DNA of 64,000 nt from JAABRU01 sp041390465 (GCA_041390465.1 JAWKPW010000016.1:3454-67453), one strand, 5' to 3'. Positions 1 to 9,544 are shown, counted from the stretch's first letter. Program-made: numbers and translations. The notes: a model not told the origin generated them from the sequence alone.

Positions 1-870
1 ACGTTTTTCCCTGTCCCCGTTGACCATGGAACTGGGAATGCGCTCCAGCAGCCCGTTTTCCAGCCTGTCCCGCAGTTGTCTGACCCGTGTGTTTTCTTCT
101 GCAATATGGGCTCCGGCAAGTTCTGCGGCCCTGCCCAGTCCCACGATGGATGCCACATTCTCAGTTCCCCCTCTTCTGCCGGATTCCTGATGACCGCCGA
201 TGAGAAAAGGGGAAAACTTTGTGCCTTTGCGCACATACAGCGCACCCACGCCTTTGGGAGCATGGAGTTTGTGGCCGGACAGGGAGAGCATGTCAATGCT
301 GCTCTGTTTCAGATGGATGGGAATCTTGCCCACAGCCTGCACCGCATCTGTGTGAAAAACAATGCCCCGTTCTTTTGCCATATGCGCAATTTCCTCGACC
401 GGGAAAATCACACCGGTTTCATTGTTGGCCCACATGACGCTGACAATGGCAGTATCCTCTGTGAGATGATCCCGGAGAAAATCCATATCCAGAAGTCCCT
501 TTTTGTCCACAGGAACAAAGGTGGAGCGGTATCCGTTGCGCCCCAGATATTCACACAGGTTTTTTATGGCCGAATGCTCCACCCTTGTGGTGAGGATATG
601 CTTTTTCTCCGGGTTGGACTGAAGAGCGGCATAAATTGCTGTGCTGTCACTTTCGGTTCCGCAACTGGTAAAGACAATTTCCTCCGGTGATGCCCCCAGC
701 AAATCAGCCACACGGGTTCGGGCCTGCTTTATGCCGTCCAAAGATTTCTGGGCAAAACGGTACATGCTGGAAGGATTTCCGTACATTTCCGTAAAATAGG
801 GCAGCATGGCATCCGCAACCTCCGGAGCCACGCGTGTGGTTGCATTGTTATCCAGATAAATGTTTTTCAT
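1..870 (-). CDS. nifS: Cysteine desulfurase NifS (3' part cut by window edge)
   Basis: A PLP-dependent cysteine desulfurase that takes sulfur from L-cysteine and hands it to the NifU scaffold for Fe-S cluster assembly. About 290 residues are visible; the C-terminal part, including the loop with the catalytic cysteine, lies beyond base 1. The protein begins MKNIYLDNNATTRVAPEV, the usual NifS/IscS start. The PLP lysine sits in SGHKLHAPKGVG, and the cofactor-binding HTDAVQAVGK segment is present. The ATG at 870 overlaps the nifU stop in an ATGA of four bases, which fixes the start and indicates translational coupling. Family NifS/IscS is certain; the NifS name rests on the neighbouring three-domain NifU. 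Whether it serves nitrogenase or general Fe-S assembly is not shown, because no nif structural genes are in view. Confidence 0.95.
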   Translation of the reverse strand, partial: MKNIYLDNNATTRVAPEVADAMLPYFTEMYGNPSSMYRFAQKSLDGIKQARTRVADLLGASPEEIVFTSCGTESDSTAIYAALQSNPEKKHILTTRVEHSAIKNLCEYLGRNGYRSTFVPVDKKGLLDMDFLRDHLTEDTAIVSVMWANNETGVIFPVEEIAHMAKERGIVFHTDAVQAVGKIPIHLKQSSIDMLSLSGHKLHAPKGVGALYVRKGTKFSPFLIGGHQESGRRGGTENVASIVGLGRAAELAGAHIAEENTRVRQLRDRLENGLLERIPSSMVNGDREKR

Positions 871-1697
871 TGGCACACCTCCACCACAATCAATTCCGGC
901 GTGACAAACTCTCTGAGTTTCTTTTCCACAAAATCCTTGAGGGTTATGGGGGCTGCCTTGCAACTGGAGCAGGCCCCGCGCAGACGCACCTGCACATGGT
1001 CCCCGTTGACATCCACCAGTTCAATGTCACCGCCGTCCTTTTTCAGCGCGGGCTGAATCTCCCTCTGCAGGGTTTCCTCAATGAGTCGGATTTTCTGGAT
1101 ATTGGTGAGTTTTGCCGGCTTGATTTCCAGAGGAATTTCCTTTCCTGCCATCTCATCAATGAGTTCCTGTATCCGATCATGGCATTTGCCGCATCCGCCG
1201 CCTGCCTTGATATAATTGGTGACATCCTCAATCACGTGCAGTTGATGAGTGGCAAGAGCCCTGCGGATTTCCACATCTGTAACCCCGAAACATTCGCATA
1301 CAATATTGCCCTCTTTTTCTTCCACGGGTTTTCCCCGGTAACAGGCAATGGCTTTGGTCAAAGCTTCCTGTCCCATGACCGAGCAGTGCATTTTCTCCTT
1401 GGGCAGCCCTCCAAGAAAGGCAACAATATCGTCATTGGTGATTTTTTCCGCTTCCTGCAGGGTCCTGCCTTTGAGCATTTCTGTCAGTGCCGAGGAAGAG
1501 GCAATGGCACTCGCGCAGCCGAATGTCTGAAATTTCACATCTGTGATCCGTTCGTTTTCATCCACTTTGAAGGTAAGTTTCAAAGCATCCCCGCAGGACA
1601 TGGAACCGACCTCCCCTGTACCGTCCGCATTTTCAATAACACCCACATTGCGGGGATTGAGAAAATGCTCTCTGACCTTGTCTGTATATTCCCACAT
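867..1697 (-). CDS. nifU: Fe-S cluster assembly scaffold NifU (three-domain)
   Basis: A 276-residue modular scaffold. Residues 1-125 form an IscU-like domain with its three cysteines (in SMSCGDA, FGCAS and MHCSVMG). The middle is a BFD-like [2Fe-2S] domain with CECFGVT and GGGCGKCH. The C-terminus is an Nfu domain with the RGACSSCKAAP CxxC. Length and order match classical NifU. The ATG at 1697 is chosen because a strong AGGAGG lies five bases upstream; the same frame stays open further upstream but only through repeat and proline-coding antisense sequence. It is the first gene of a nifU-nifS unit on the minus strand, about 260 bases downstream of a decayed cluster and separated from it by a terminator-like hairpin. 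Confidence 0.96.
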   Translation of the reverse strand: MWEYTDKVREHFLNPRNVGVIENADGTGEVGSMSCGDALKLTFKVDENERITDVKFQTFGCASAIASSSALTEMLKGRTLQEAEKITNDDIVAFLGGLPKEKMHCSVMGQEALTKAIACYRGKPVEEKEGNIVCECFGVTDVEIRRALATHQLHVIEDVTNYIKAGGGCGKCHDRIQELIDEMAGKEIPLEIKPAKLTNIQKIRLIEETLQREIQPALKKDGGDIELVDVNGDHVQVRLRGACSSCKAAPITLKDFVEKKLREFVTPELIVVEVCQ

Positions 1698-1787
1698 AGT
1701 ATCCTCCTGATGATATGAACTGAAAACCTGCCAATAAATCAGCAGGCTGTTTATGGCTTGGCTGAATCTGCAGGCATTTTGCATGAA

Positions 1788-1816
1788 AAGGCCGCGAAAT
1801 TGGCGGCCGTTTTTTA
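1788..1816 (-). terminator. Rho-independent-type hairpin between TPM remnants and nifU
   Basis: A GC-rich stem (GGCCGC / GCGGCC) with a short AT-rich loop and T-runs on both sides, so it could work in either direction. On the minus strand it would end transcripts from the decayed TPM/lemA cluster before nifU. The assignment rests on structure and position. Confidence 0.6.
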
Positions 1817-1954
1817 TTGTCACCTGACAATGATAATCACGATAAGAGAAAAAGAAAGTCTCATTATGGCAGATGGGCAGATTTTTCACAGAGATTTTAA
1901 TGCAGAAAACACAATGGCAGAGATTTGCCCCTGTCTTTCCCCAACTGAAATTTT

Positions 1955-2714
1955 CTACCAGCTTCCCGAAGCTCCGCCTCCTCCGGAAGAACCGCCTCCT
2001 CCGCCGGAAAATCCGCCTCCTCCTGAAGAAAATCCGCCTCCCCATGAACTGCTGCTCCATGAACTTGAACTTCTTCTTCGTGAACCCGATGTCCGGCGCG
2101 GCATGCCGGAACCCAGATCAATGCTTCTGCCTGCTTTTTTGATTCTGCTGGTGACGATCATAAAAATGATCAGCAGTATGAAGAAGGTCATAAAACCGAG
2201 ACCTTCACTGCCGGTATTCTCCTGTTTTTTCGGACTGCCCTGATAGGCTCCTCTGACTGCGGCAACAATGCCCTGCACGCTCTTTATGCCGGAATAATAA
2301 TCTCCGCTTTTGAATCCGGGAACAATTTCATTGCTGATGATCATCATGCTCTGGGCATCCGTGAGTTTGTCTTCCAGACCGTAACCCGGTCTGATTCGCA
2401 GTTTTCTGTCCTGAATGAAACCGCAAGCAATACCCCGTTGTCCTTATTTTTTTGCCTGACTTCCAGTCGTCAAACAGATCATTGACATAACTTTCCAGAG
2501 GAAGTCGGGGATTTTGTTCATGATGCAGACAAAAACCTGTGTGGAATTCAGAGCCTTATTCCTTTGAGAATGCTGTCAAGTTCCTTTGCTTCTGTTCGTT
2601 TGTCAGAATCCCTGCATAATCACTGACCCAGGAAATGGGTTTGGGGAAATCAGAAGCCACTGTGATAAGCACAACCATAGGTCAGAATGAGAAAAATATT
2701 GAAATTTTCCGCAT
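1955..2714 (-). pseudogene. TPM-domain (YgcG-type) membrane protein, frameshifted copy B
   Basis: Remains of a secreted/membrane protein of the YgcG/TPM family. A good ribosome site (GGAGG) precedes the ATG at 2714 and a signal-like start, then the frame breaks after about 10 codons. Recognisable pieces follow in different frames: ISWVSDYAGILTN (start of the TPM domain), IVPGFKSGDYYSGI (late TPM segment), a transmembrane stretch (FMTFFILLIIFMIV), and a typical C-terminal Gly/Ser tail ending GGGGASGSW. The middle of the TPM domain is lost or scrambled. It is a close relative of the fragment immediately upstream (copy A), with near-identical DNA over the first part of the TPM domain, so the pair arose by tandem duplication. 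Confidence 0.75.
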
Positions 2715-2719
2715 AAAAA

Positions 2720-3292
2720 TCCTCCTTTTTGGCATAAATTCTGAGAAAATATCTTTATCATATGGGAAAGATTAAGATTATACAAATCCGGACAGATCAC
2801 TAGCTGCTCCGCTGGCCCAGCCTGATATGCTCCTTTGACAGTCATAATAATGCTGTATAATCCATTTCTGATGTCTGAATAATAATTCCCGTTTTTGACT
2901 CCAGGAACAATATCATTGGAAATGATAAGACGGCACAAATCATTTGTAAGCCTGTTTCTTCCAGACCGTGCTCCACTTCAACCTGCAGTTTCTGTCCCGG
3001 AACAAAACCGCAAGCAGCACACCGTTGTTTTTTCTTTTCTTGTCCGATCTTCCAGTGATTAAACAGATCAGTGGCACTCCTCCAGAGGAAGCTCTCCCCG
3101 GAATTTTGTTCATGATGCACAAAATCTGCGGAGTTCAGGTTTCAATATTTTAAGAATGCTGTCAAGTTCCTGTTTGCTGTTTGTCAGAATCCCCGCATAA
3201 TCACTGACCCAGGAAATGGGTTTGGGGAAATCGATACACAGATGGGCAGAAATCCATATGGTTACAATCAAAAAAAAGAATGATTTTCGCAT
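2720..3292 (-). pseudogene. TPM-domain protein, frameshifted copy A
   Basis: This starts with an AAGGAG site and an ATG at 3292, followed by a hydrophobic leader (MRKSFFFLIVTIWISAHLCI) and ISWVSDYAGILTNSKQELDS, the beginning of a TPM domain. The rest of the domain appears in shifted frames: an NHWKIGQ/KKRKNNGVLLAV segment, QKLQVEVEHGLEE, then NDIVPGVKNGNYYSDI and a final VKGAYQA. At least three frame changes are needed to read it. The C-terminal membrane anchor and Gly/Ser tail of copy B are absent. It cannot make a full TPM protein as written. Confidence 0.75.
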
Positions 3293-3335
3293 GATAAATC
3301 TCCTTATTTTACATGATTTCACTCCGCCAAAATTA

Positions 3336-3690
3336 AGGCGCACTTTAACCACAAAGGACACAAAGAATGCACAAAGGACACGGGGAAAACCAGGACCTTT
3401 GTGCTGCACTTGCATAATTGCGCGTCATATAGTAACTTAACCACAAAGGACACAAAAAGAACGCACAAAGGCCACAGGGAAAACTTTGTGCACTTTGCGG
3501 TTAAAAAATCTTGCATGATTTCACGCCATACCATATCCAAATTTAACCACAAAGGAAAGGACACAGGGAAAAAACTTTGTGGTTAAAAATTCTTGCATAA
3601 TTGCGTGTCATATGCAACCCTTTAACCACAAAGGACACGGGGAAAACTTTAGACCTTTTTGTGAAAAACTTTAGGATCTTTGTGGTTAAA
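3336..3690. repeat. Tandem palindromic units with core ACAAAGGACACAAAG
   Basis: Four imperfect units about 90-105 bases apart. Each begins TTAACCACAAAGGACAC, and several end with the inverted CTTTGTGGTTAA followed by a TCTTGCATRATTKCRC-like spacer. No gene is visible. The same core recurs near 17.3, 18.7, 44.0 and 54.0 kb, there usually inside a larger inverted-repeat element. The whole stretch 3300-3695 is this repeat. Confidence 0.85.
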
Positions 3691-3695
3691 AAATT

Positions 3696-4172
3696 TTATT
3701 CCCCAACTGAGATTTCATTGCTCAGTTCATTGGCATCATTCTTTCACAGGGAAAAAATTTTTGAGTTTTTCCCTGATTCTGCCAATGAATGTCCAACAAC
3801 CCATCATTAATTTCACCGTCTGAAATATTTTCCCATTTCATCCTTTTCCTGATTCCAGAAATCCTCTCTGACTTTTTCATTGATGCCTTTATCTCCGAAT
3901 ATGGCAAATTTTTTGTCATCCAGAGCCACATAAATCAGAATGCCGTTGCGAAGCTGGTATTGTGCATTTCAGTTTCTCAAAATCTCCACAGCCCCGTCAA
4001 GAGGAGACATGTTTTTTCTGAGCCTGCTTTCTACATGCACACACGAATTTTCTCCGGAAGTGTTTTTCTGTTTCCGCTATGGCTTCAACCAGTCTTTTTT
4101 GTTTTCCTCTGTCAGCAGCCTGTCAACAGAGGACTGTCTTGTAAACAGCATAAACACCCTTTATACCGTTAA
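3696..4172 (-). pseudogene. TPM_phosphatase-type protein (Psb32-like), frameshifted
   Basis: Third TPM-family remnant, of the soluble type usually encoded next to lemA. Readable pieces are RLVEAIAE near the start, then VALDDKKFAIFGDKGINEKV (19-residue-class core segment), EKDEMGKYF, and an end reading NELSNEIS-VGE before a TAA at 3696. In-frame stops and at least three shifts separate them. Together with the lemA remnant just upstream it shows an ancestral lemA-TPM-TPM order, a common arrangement in bacteria. Confidence 0.65.
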
Positions 4173-4199
4173 AGCAGCATAAGTCCCAGTCAGGGCGTA

Positions 4200-4302
4200 G
4201 TGCTTCATTTCAGCTAAAATTATGGGATATTTTTATAAGAATATTGGGTTGTCGGATTACGCTTACGCTAATCCGACCTACAATTTCAGATGAAATGAAG
4301 CA
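4200..4302. repeat. Inverted-repeat element carrying a central REP-like palindrome
   Basis: The ends are inverted copies of TGCTTCATTTCA about 100 bases apart. The middle (4246-4283) holds the palindrome GTCGGATTACGC...GCTAATCCGAC, a REP-type sequence found in many bacterial genomes. There is no coding potential. Confidence 0.65.
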
Positions 4303-4336
4303 GTAGGTTATGAACAAGCTGGAAGCATGTTCTGCC

Positions 4337-4917
4337 TTAACTATTACTGAAAGCTGACTTTCGGTGCGTTTTCAGCTCCTTTTCCGCTTTGAAATATGCC
4401 TTTTCCCCGAATCCCATCATTCCGGCAAGCATAACTCCAGGAAAGCGTTTGATGGCGTTATATTTCTGCACGGTTTCATTGTGCCGTTTATGCCCACCGC
4501 AATTTTCGCTTTCTCGCCCTCCTCTCAACCGATCGTACGAAAATTTCGTTGGCTTTCAGATCAGGATAGCGTTCTTGTCACCACCATAATCCGGCTCAGC
4601 GTTGCTGACAGAGCAGCTCTGTGACTGCTGAAATTTTGCAAACACTTCCGGATCGTTGAAAACATTTCCCCTGAAATGTTTCCCGGTTCTGGCTCCGGCT
4701 CGTGATGGCCTGTGTGGCTCTTCATGCTGCATGTATCCCTGCACGAAAGCCATACCAGATTCGGTATGAGATCCGCTTCGCTGATAAACATTCTCCACCT
4801 GTCCCAGCTTTCGTTTCTTACATCCTCATCCAAAGACACCATTTTGTTGTATTTGGACACAATCATAATGGTCATAATCAGCATCACAGCCACAAAAGCT
4901 ATGATGGAGAAAATCAC
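4337..4917 (-). pseudogene. lemA: LemA family protein, frameshifted
   Basis: LemA proteins have one N-terminal membrane helix and a long helical cytoplasmic or periplasmic domain. The start reads MIFSIIAFVAVMLIMTIMIV, then YNKMVSLDEDVRNESWDRW and ADLIPNLV, the diagnostic LemA segment. Later parts are scattered over other frames: GYMQHEEPH, LSRIMVV, and the C-terminal RHNETVQKYNAIKRFPG / GFGEKAYFKAE. At least three frame breaks are present. An AAAGGAG site and ATG near 5114 upstream, in yet another frame, may be the original start. It heads the decayed lemA-TPM cluster, transcribed leftward. Confidence 0.75.
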
Positions 4918-5134
4918 AACTGACCGGAGAAAGGACTTTTCTGTTTATTTCCCCGGACTTCTCGTGCTAACCGATCCACCCTTATCCTGGAAAAAGAGTG
5001 TAAGTTCGGAAAGCGCCTCCGGCTTGCATCTGTGGCATCTTTCATTTTGTCGGCCTTTTTCCGCTTCCTGAATCACACGCCTGGTGATTCTCCGGCTGAA
5101 TATCTTCTTCACGCATTCTGTAAACTCCTTTGAT

Positions 5135-5228
5135 TCAGTGTTCAGTTACCAGTTATCAGTTACCAGATGTCAGACTGAGTGTTTACAATTATGCTTCCTG
5201 TCCACTGACAACTGATAACTGATTATTG
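5135..5228. repeat. CAGTTATCAGTTACC-type inverted repeat
   Basis: Short alternating units (CAGTTACCAGTTATCAG) face an inverted copy (GACAACTGATAACTGAT) just downstream of valS. It could fold into a long imperfect hairpin and may serve as the 3' end of the valS transcript. It also overlaps the bases that would encode the lost ValS C-terminal residues. Confidence 0.55.
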
Positions 5229-5254
5229 ATTTGCGCCCGCTTCCCTGATTTTTT

Positions 5255-7888
5255 TCAGATTGGCCTGAATCTTTTGTGTTTTTCCGACAGTCCCGCATGT
5301 TTCTCTTTCACCTTGTCCACCACATCTGCCGGGGCTTTGGAAAGAAAATCCTCGTTATGGAGTTTTTTGGAAACCCCAGCAATTTCCTTTTCCAGTTTTG
5401 CCAGTTCCTTTTCCAGTCTCTGGGCTTCTTTGTCAAAATCAATGATGCCTCCGAGAGCGACAAATATCACAGCTTTGTCTATAATGGCAGTGGCTGCGGA
5501 TTTGGGTTTTTCCCCGGGTTTTTCCACTGTCAGGGTTTTCAGCCGTGCCAGATCAGTGATTAAGGCTTTTTCTGCTTCGATCAGACTGCGAATCTGCTCA
5601 TCTGAAGACTGCACGCGCACGTCAAGCATCATGGAAGGAGGAATGTTCATTTCTCCCCGGATATTGCGGATGCCGGTAATAGCGGCCATCACGGTTTCCA
5701 TGCGGGCTTCCGCTTCCGGATGCAGAACAATTGCGGCACTGGCAGCATTGTCCGAGGGATAGCAGGCATTCATGATGGAACCTTCCGTACCCGGAAGTTT
5801 GTTCCAGATTTCTTCGGTGACAAAGGGAATAAAGGGATGAAGCAGAATCAGGCTTTCCCGCAGCACCCGCCAAAGAACACCAAGTGATGCCTGTTTTGCC
5901 TCTTCTCCGGCCTGACCGTAAAGGGACGGTTTGACAGTTTCCAGATACCAGTCACAGAATTCATGCCAGATGAAATGATACAGCGCACCGGCAGCCTCAT
6001 TGAAATGATAGGCGTCCAGATTGCTTTCCACTGCCTGCATCACTCTGCGCAGACGGGACAGAATCCACTGATCCGGCAGGGAAAGTTTTCTGCTGATTTC
6101 CGGATGCGGTTTGTCCAGATGCATGAGGGAAAAACGGGCTGCATTCCACAGCTTGTTGATGAAATGCCGGTATCCCTCCACCCGTTTTTCCGACATCTTC
6201 ACATCCCTGCCCTGCGCGGCAAACGCGGCAAGGGTGAAGCGGAACGCGTCCGTTCCGTAATGGTTGATCACCACTAGAGGATCAATCACATTGCCTTTGG
6301 ATTTGCTCATTTTCTGGCCTTCCTCGTCCCGGACCAGCGCATGAACATACACATCCCGGAAAGGCACATCATCCATGAAATGCAGTCCCATCATCATCAT
6401 CCGGGCCACCCAGAAGAAGAGAATGTCAAATCCTGTCACCAAAGCGGACGTGGGATAAAAGGTTTTCAGCAGAGGCGTGTGTTCCGGCCATCCCATGGTG
6501 GAAAAAGGCCAGAGCGCAGAACTGAACCAGGTATCCAGCACGTCTGTATCCTGCACCAGTTTTGTGCTGCCGCATTTCGCACACGAGGTCGGCGCCTCCA
6601 TTGCCACTGTCAGTTCGCCGCAGTCCTCACAGGTCCAGGCCGGGATCTGATGACCCCACCAGATTTGCCGGGAGATGCACCAGTCCCGGATATTTTCCAG
6701 CCAGTCATAATAGGTGTTTTTCCACATTTCCGGAATAATGCGTGTGCGTCCGTCACGCACAGCGGCAAGGGCTCTGTCTGCCAAAGGCTTGGCTGTCACA
6801 AACCCCTGTATGGACAGATTGGGTTCAATGGTGGTGCGGCACCGGTAGCAGTGGCCAACATTGTGTTTCAGGGGCTCGGTTTTGATGAGAAGCCCCTGTT
6901 CTTCCAGATCCCTGAGAACAGCCTTCCTGCATTCAAAGCGATCCATGCCTTCATATCTGCCTGCCTCCGCGGTCATTTTGCCGTCATCGCCGATGGCCTT
7001 GACCGCAGGCAGGTTATGGCGTTTTCCGATTTCAAAGTCATTGGGATCATGCGCGGGGGTCACTTTCAGTCCGCCGGTTCCGAAACTCCTGTCCACATAG
7101 GTGTCACGGATAACCGGAATTTTTCTGTTGAGCAGCGGCAGGATCACTTCTTCGGCAGGAAGATTGTGATAGCGTTCATCATCCGGATGCACTGCCACAG
7201 CCGTGTCGCCCAGCATGGTTTCCGGTCTGGTGGTTGCAACCGTGATGCCGCCGGAACCGTCCGGGAAGGGATATTTGACATGCCAGAGAAAAGAATCTTT
7301 TTCCTCGTGTTCCACTTCCAGATCAGCCAGCGCTGTGTGACATCGGGGGCACCAGTTGATGATATAATTTCCCCGATAAATCAGGCCGTCTTCATAGAGT
7401 TTGACAAACACTTTGCGCACAGCAAGGGAAAGTCCCTCGTCCATGGTGAAGCGTTCCCGCTCCCAGTCACAGGATGCGCCCATGCGTTTGAGCTGATGGA
7501 TGATTTTCCCGCCGGATTCCCTGCGCCATGCCCAGACTCTTTCAATGAATTTGTCCCGGCCCAGTTCATGGCGGTCAGTACCCTCACTTGCCAGTTGTCT
7601 TTCCACCACATTCTGGGTGGCAATTCCCGCGTGGTCCGTTCCGGGCATCCAGAGAACATTGTCCCCTTTGAGTCTTCTGTACCGGCAGAGAATATCCTGC
7701 AATGTGTTGTTCAGCGCGTGTCCCATGTGCAGCACACCCGTTACATTGGGCGGCGGAATCACAATGGAATAGCTTTGCTGCGCGCTTTGATCTTTGGCTG
7801 CAAACAGCCTGTTTTTCTCCCAGAATTCATACCACCGGGCTTCCACCTCATGCGGTTCATAGCCCTTGTCAAGCAAATCGGTACTCAT
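5255..7888 (-). CDS. valS: Valyl-tRNA synthetase (3' end frameshifted)
   Basis: A class I aminoacyl-tRNA synthetase that charges tRNA-Val, 877 residues. The HIGH-type motif is PNVTGVLHMGHAL near residue 45 and the KMSKS loop is GQKMSKSKGN near 525. A zinc-ribbon-like CEDCGE...CAKCGS pair lies in the editing/insert region. The C-terminal coiled-coil arm (KEAQRLEKELAKLEKEI) is present. The start at 7888 (MSTDLL) follows GAGGAG at a good distance; a TTG six codons earlier is less likely. The end is odd: the reading stops at HKRFRPI, but skipping one base near 5275 restores QANLKKIREAGANQ and a TAA at 5223, the expected ending of the arm. The loss touches only the last dozen residues, so the enzyme is probably functional. 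Confidence 0.97.
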   Translation of the reverse strand: MSTDLLDKGYEPHEVEARWYEFWEKNRLFAAKDQSAQQSYSIVIPPPNVTGVLHMGHALNNTLQDILCRYRRLKGDNVLWMPGTDHAGIATQNVVERQLASEGTDRHELGRDKFIERVWAWRRESGGKIIHQLKRMGASCDWERERFTMDEGLSLAVRKVFVKLYEDGLIYRGNYIINWCPRCHTALADLEVEHEEKDSFLWHVKYPFPDGSGGITVATTRPETMLGDTAVAVHPDDERYHNLPAEEVILPLLNRKIPVIRDTYVDRSFGTGGLKVTPAHDPNDFEIGKRHNLPAVKAIGDDGKMTAEAGRYEGMDRFECRKAVLRDLEEQGLLIKTEPLKHNVGHCYRCRTTIEPNLSIQGFVTAKPLADRALAAVRDGRTRIIPEMWKNTYYDWLENIRDWCISRQIWWGHQIPAWTCEDCGELTVAMEAPTSCAKCGSTKLVQDTDVLDTWFSSALWPFSTMGWPEHTPLLKTFYPTSALVTGFDILFFWVARMMMMGLHFMDDVPFRDVYVHALVRDEEGQKMSKSKGNVIDPLVVINHYGTDAFRFTLAAFAAQGRDVKMSEKRVEGYRHFINKLWNAARFSLMHLDKPHPEISRKLSLPDQWILSRLRRVMQAVESNLDAYHFNEAAGALYHFIWHEFCDWYLETVKPSLYGQAGEEAKQASLGVLWRVLRESLILLHPFIPFVTEEIWNKLPGTEGSIMNACYPSDNAASAAIVLHPEAEARMETVMAAITGIRNIRGEMNIPPSMMLDVRVQSSDEQIRSLIEAEKALITDLARLKTLTVEKPGEKPKSAATAIIDKAVIFVALGGIIDFDKEAQRLEKELAKLEKEIAGVSKKLHNEDFLSKAPADVVDKVKEKHAGLSEKHKRFRPI

Positions 7889-8236
7889 CTTTTTCACACT
7901 CCTCAATCAACCTGCTGATGAACCAACAGGTTATTTATATTTATCATAATTCAAATCTGATGGTTTATACGAATATAATCAATAGTAAATCAATATGTTA
8001 TTCAAATTTCATATAACTGTAAATCATAACGGTTTATATGAAAACTCCGTTACCCGCTGTCAGTCATTTTTGATTTTACATATAAATCAAAAGCAGCTTC
8101 ATTCGGTACTTTTCCTCAAAAAACGGATTTTGCCCAAAGCCAGAAAAAGCTTTTGTTCAGGTCAGAAAATCGGATTGCGGCACCATGGCTTATCACGGCC
8201 GTTTTTTATTCCGGTGGAAGCAGTGAAAAACGTCTT
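7889..8236. other. AT-rich spacer between valS and the nuclease gene
   Basis: About 350 bases, markedly AT-rich. A small inverted repeat (AACCTG...CAGGTT) lies just upstream of the valS start. I see no gene, no convincing promoter and no RNA fold that I can name. Confidence 0.4.
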
Positions 8237-9544
8237 TCAATTTTTTCTCCGATAGCAATATGTTGTTGCATTTTTCAACATCCTCCAAATAATATTGCTT
8301 CCCTGCTCTTCACACTGTAAAAGAGGTTCACATTTCAGTCTTGTACAATCTTTGAACGATTCGATTATACCATGTATTTCATCTGCCAAGTCTTCTGCAT
8401 ATTTTTTTCTTTTTGCAGCATCTGCAAGTTCAAAAACATTTATATCGTTAATATTTTTGAAATTAAACTGATATGTTGGTAATCGCCAGCCCAACCATCT
8501 TTCATCTCTTATAAAATTACCATGTATTTTATTCAATTTTTTGAATAGATAATCATATTTTTCTTCCTTCTGAATATTATAATAACTATCATCTCTTTTT
8601 ACACGAAATCCATAATAAATATTCCAATCAATTTCTATACGGAACAGTAATCTTTCATCATTCTGGATGCTCCAGAATTTAGGAGTTAATCCATAATGTT
8701 TATTATTTCTTGAACTTTTATAATATGACTCTACATCAGTTCTCGAAAATTTATCTTCATCCTGAATATGATAGCCATGTCTTTTTTCCAGACAGACAGA
8801 AAGTTCCTCCAAGAATCTATACTGTATTTCTATTTGTGCCTCTATCAAAGCCTGATTTATATCTGTTGCAAGACGAATATTCTTTTCATCCATAAGCAAA
8901 TCTTTAATTTCCATGATATATCCCTTTATGTGATATTGACCGGTCAATTTTTGGATTAATGTTCTGTACTGAACAAATGTCTCCCGTAAAATTGGAAATG
9001 TTGCTGCTTCTTTGATACATTTTTCCAGCCAGTTATCAATATTGGTGTGATAAGACAAAGTAAAAATAAGTTTATCTTTATTATTTTCCAATGTCCCCAT
9101 GCTTTGGCTGTTTGGTTCATCACCGTAAAGAGTGAGATAAACGATTTTTATATCATCAAAACCTTCCTGTTTCAAAATTTCATAATATCTTTCAATCTGT
9201 TTATCCTGATCTTCTGCATATATTTTATTTTCTATGATGATTGCCTGACGATTTTTATTTGTTATACATATATCAATTTTCTTATATTCTCTTTTTACAC
9301 TTACACCATCCATCACAAAATCTGAAATATCGACAGTTTGCAGAAATAATGTAAGAAACAGATCTCCTTTATGATGGACTCCGGCAGGATTCAGAATTTC
9401 ATATAAGAATCTTGAATGGAGATTGACCTCATCTGTATTATTTCGCAATATCGAAAAGATATTAAAATCATTTTCATCTGCTTTTAATATTTTTTCATAT
9501 TTGAAATTGATTATTAATCCGGCAATTTTTAATACCAAAAGCAA
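8237..9544 (-). CDS. PD-(D/E)XK nuclease superfamily protein
   Basis: A protein of up to 435 residues with the fold signature of PD-(D/E)XK nucleases. The DFNIFSILRNN...EVNLHSRFLYEILNP start of the domain is typical of a large uncharacterised bacterial family. It is followed by IDICITNKNRQAIIIENKIY, where the Asp and the Glu-Asn-Lys form the metal-binding core. A long helical and mixed C-terminal part has no motif I know. No ribosome site fits the start at 9544. A good site (AAAGGAA) precedes an ATG at 9668 whose frame encodes a plausible family N-terminus (MDDVKSLLEKVKLL) but ends about 58 codons later, so a frameshift or small insertion probably separates the true start from the body. The AT-rich composition contrasts with valS and suggests horizontal acquisition. 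Its likely role is defence or restriction, not demonstrated. Confidence 0.7.
   Translation of the reverse strand: MLLVLKIAGLIINFKYEKILKADENDFNIFSILRNNTDEVNLHSRFLYEILNPAGVHHKGDLFLTLFLQTVDISDFVMDGVSVKREYKKIDICITNKNRQAIIIENKIYAEDQDKQIERYYEILKQEGFDDIKIVYLTLYGDEPNSQSMGTLENNKDKLIFTLSYHTNIDNWLEKCIKEAATFPILRETFVQYRTLIQKLTGQYHIKGYIMEIKDLLMDEKNIRLATDINQALIEAQIEIQYRFLEELSVCLEKRHGYHIQDEDKFSRTDVESYYKSSRNNKHYGLTPKFWSIQNDERLLFRIEIDWNIYYGFRVKRDDSYYNIQKEEKYDYLFKKLNKIHGNFIRDERWLGWRLPTYQFNFKNINDINVFELADAAKRKKYAEDLADEIHGIIESFKDCTRLKCEPLLQCEEQGSNIIWRMLKNATTYCYRRKN

Noticed and set aside
1897..2243. Proline-rich plus-strand protein near 1.76-2.24 kb
   Set aside because: It is the complement of the Gly/Ser-rich tail of the TPM remnant and has no ribosome site.
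3336..3690. CRISPR array
   Set aside because: Units are about 100 bases apart, imperfect and palindromic, spacers are themselves similar to each other, and there are no cas genes.
6341..7918. Long plus-strand open frame opposite valS
   Set aside because: It is antisense to a fully recognisable valyl-tRNA synthetase, and its composition mirrors the coding strand; no ribosome site or family motif.
8100..8236. Possible structured RNA upstream of valS
   Set aside because: I could not find a consistent fold or a known leader motif, and T-box leaders are not expected in this group.
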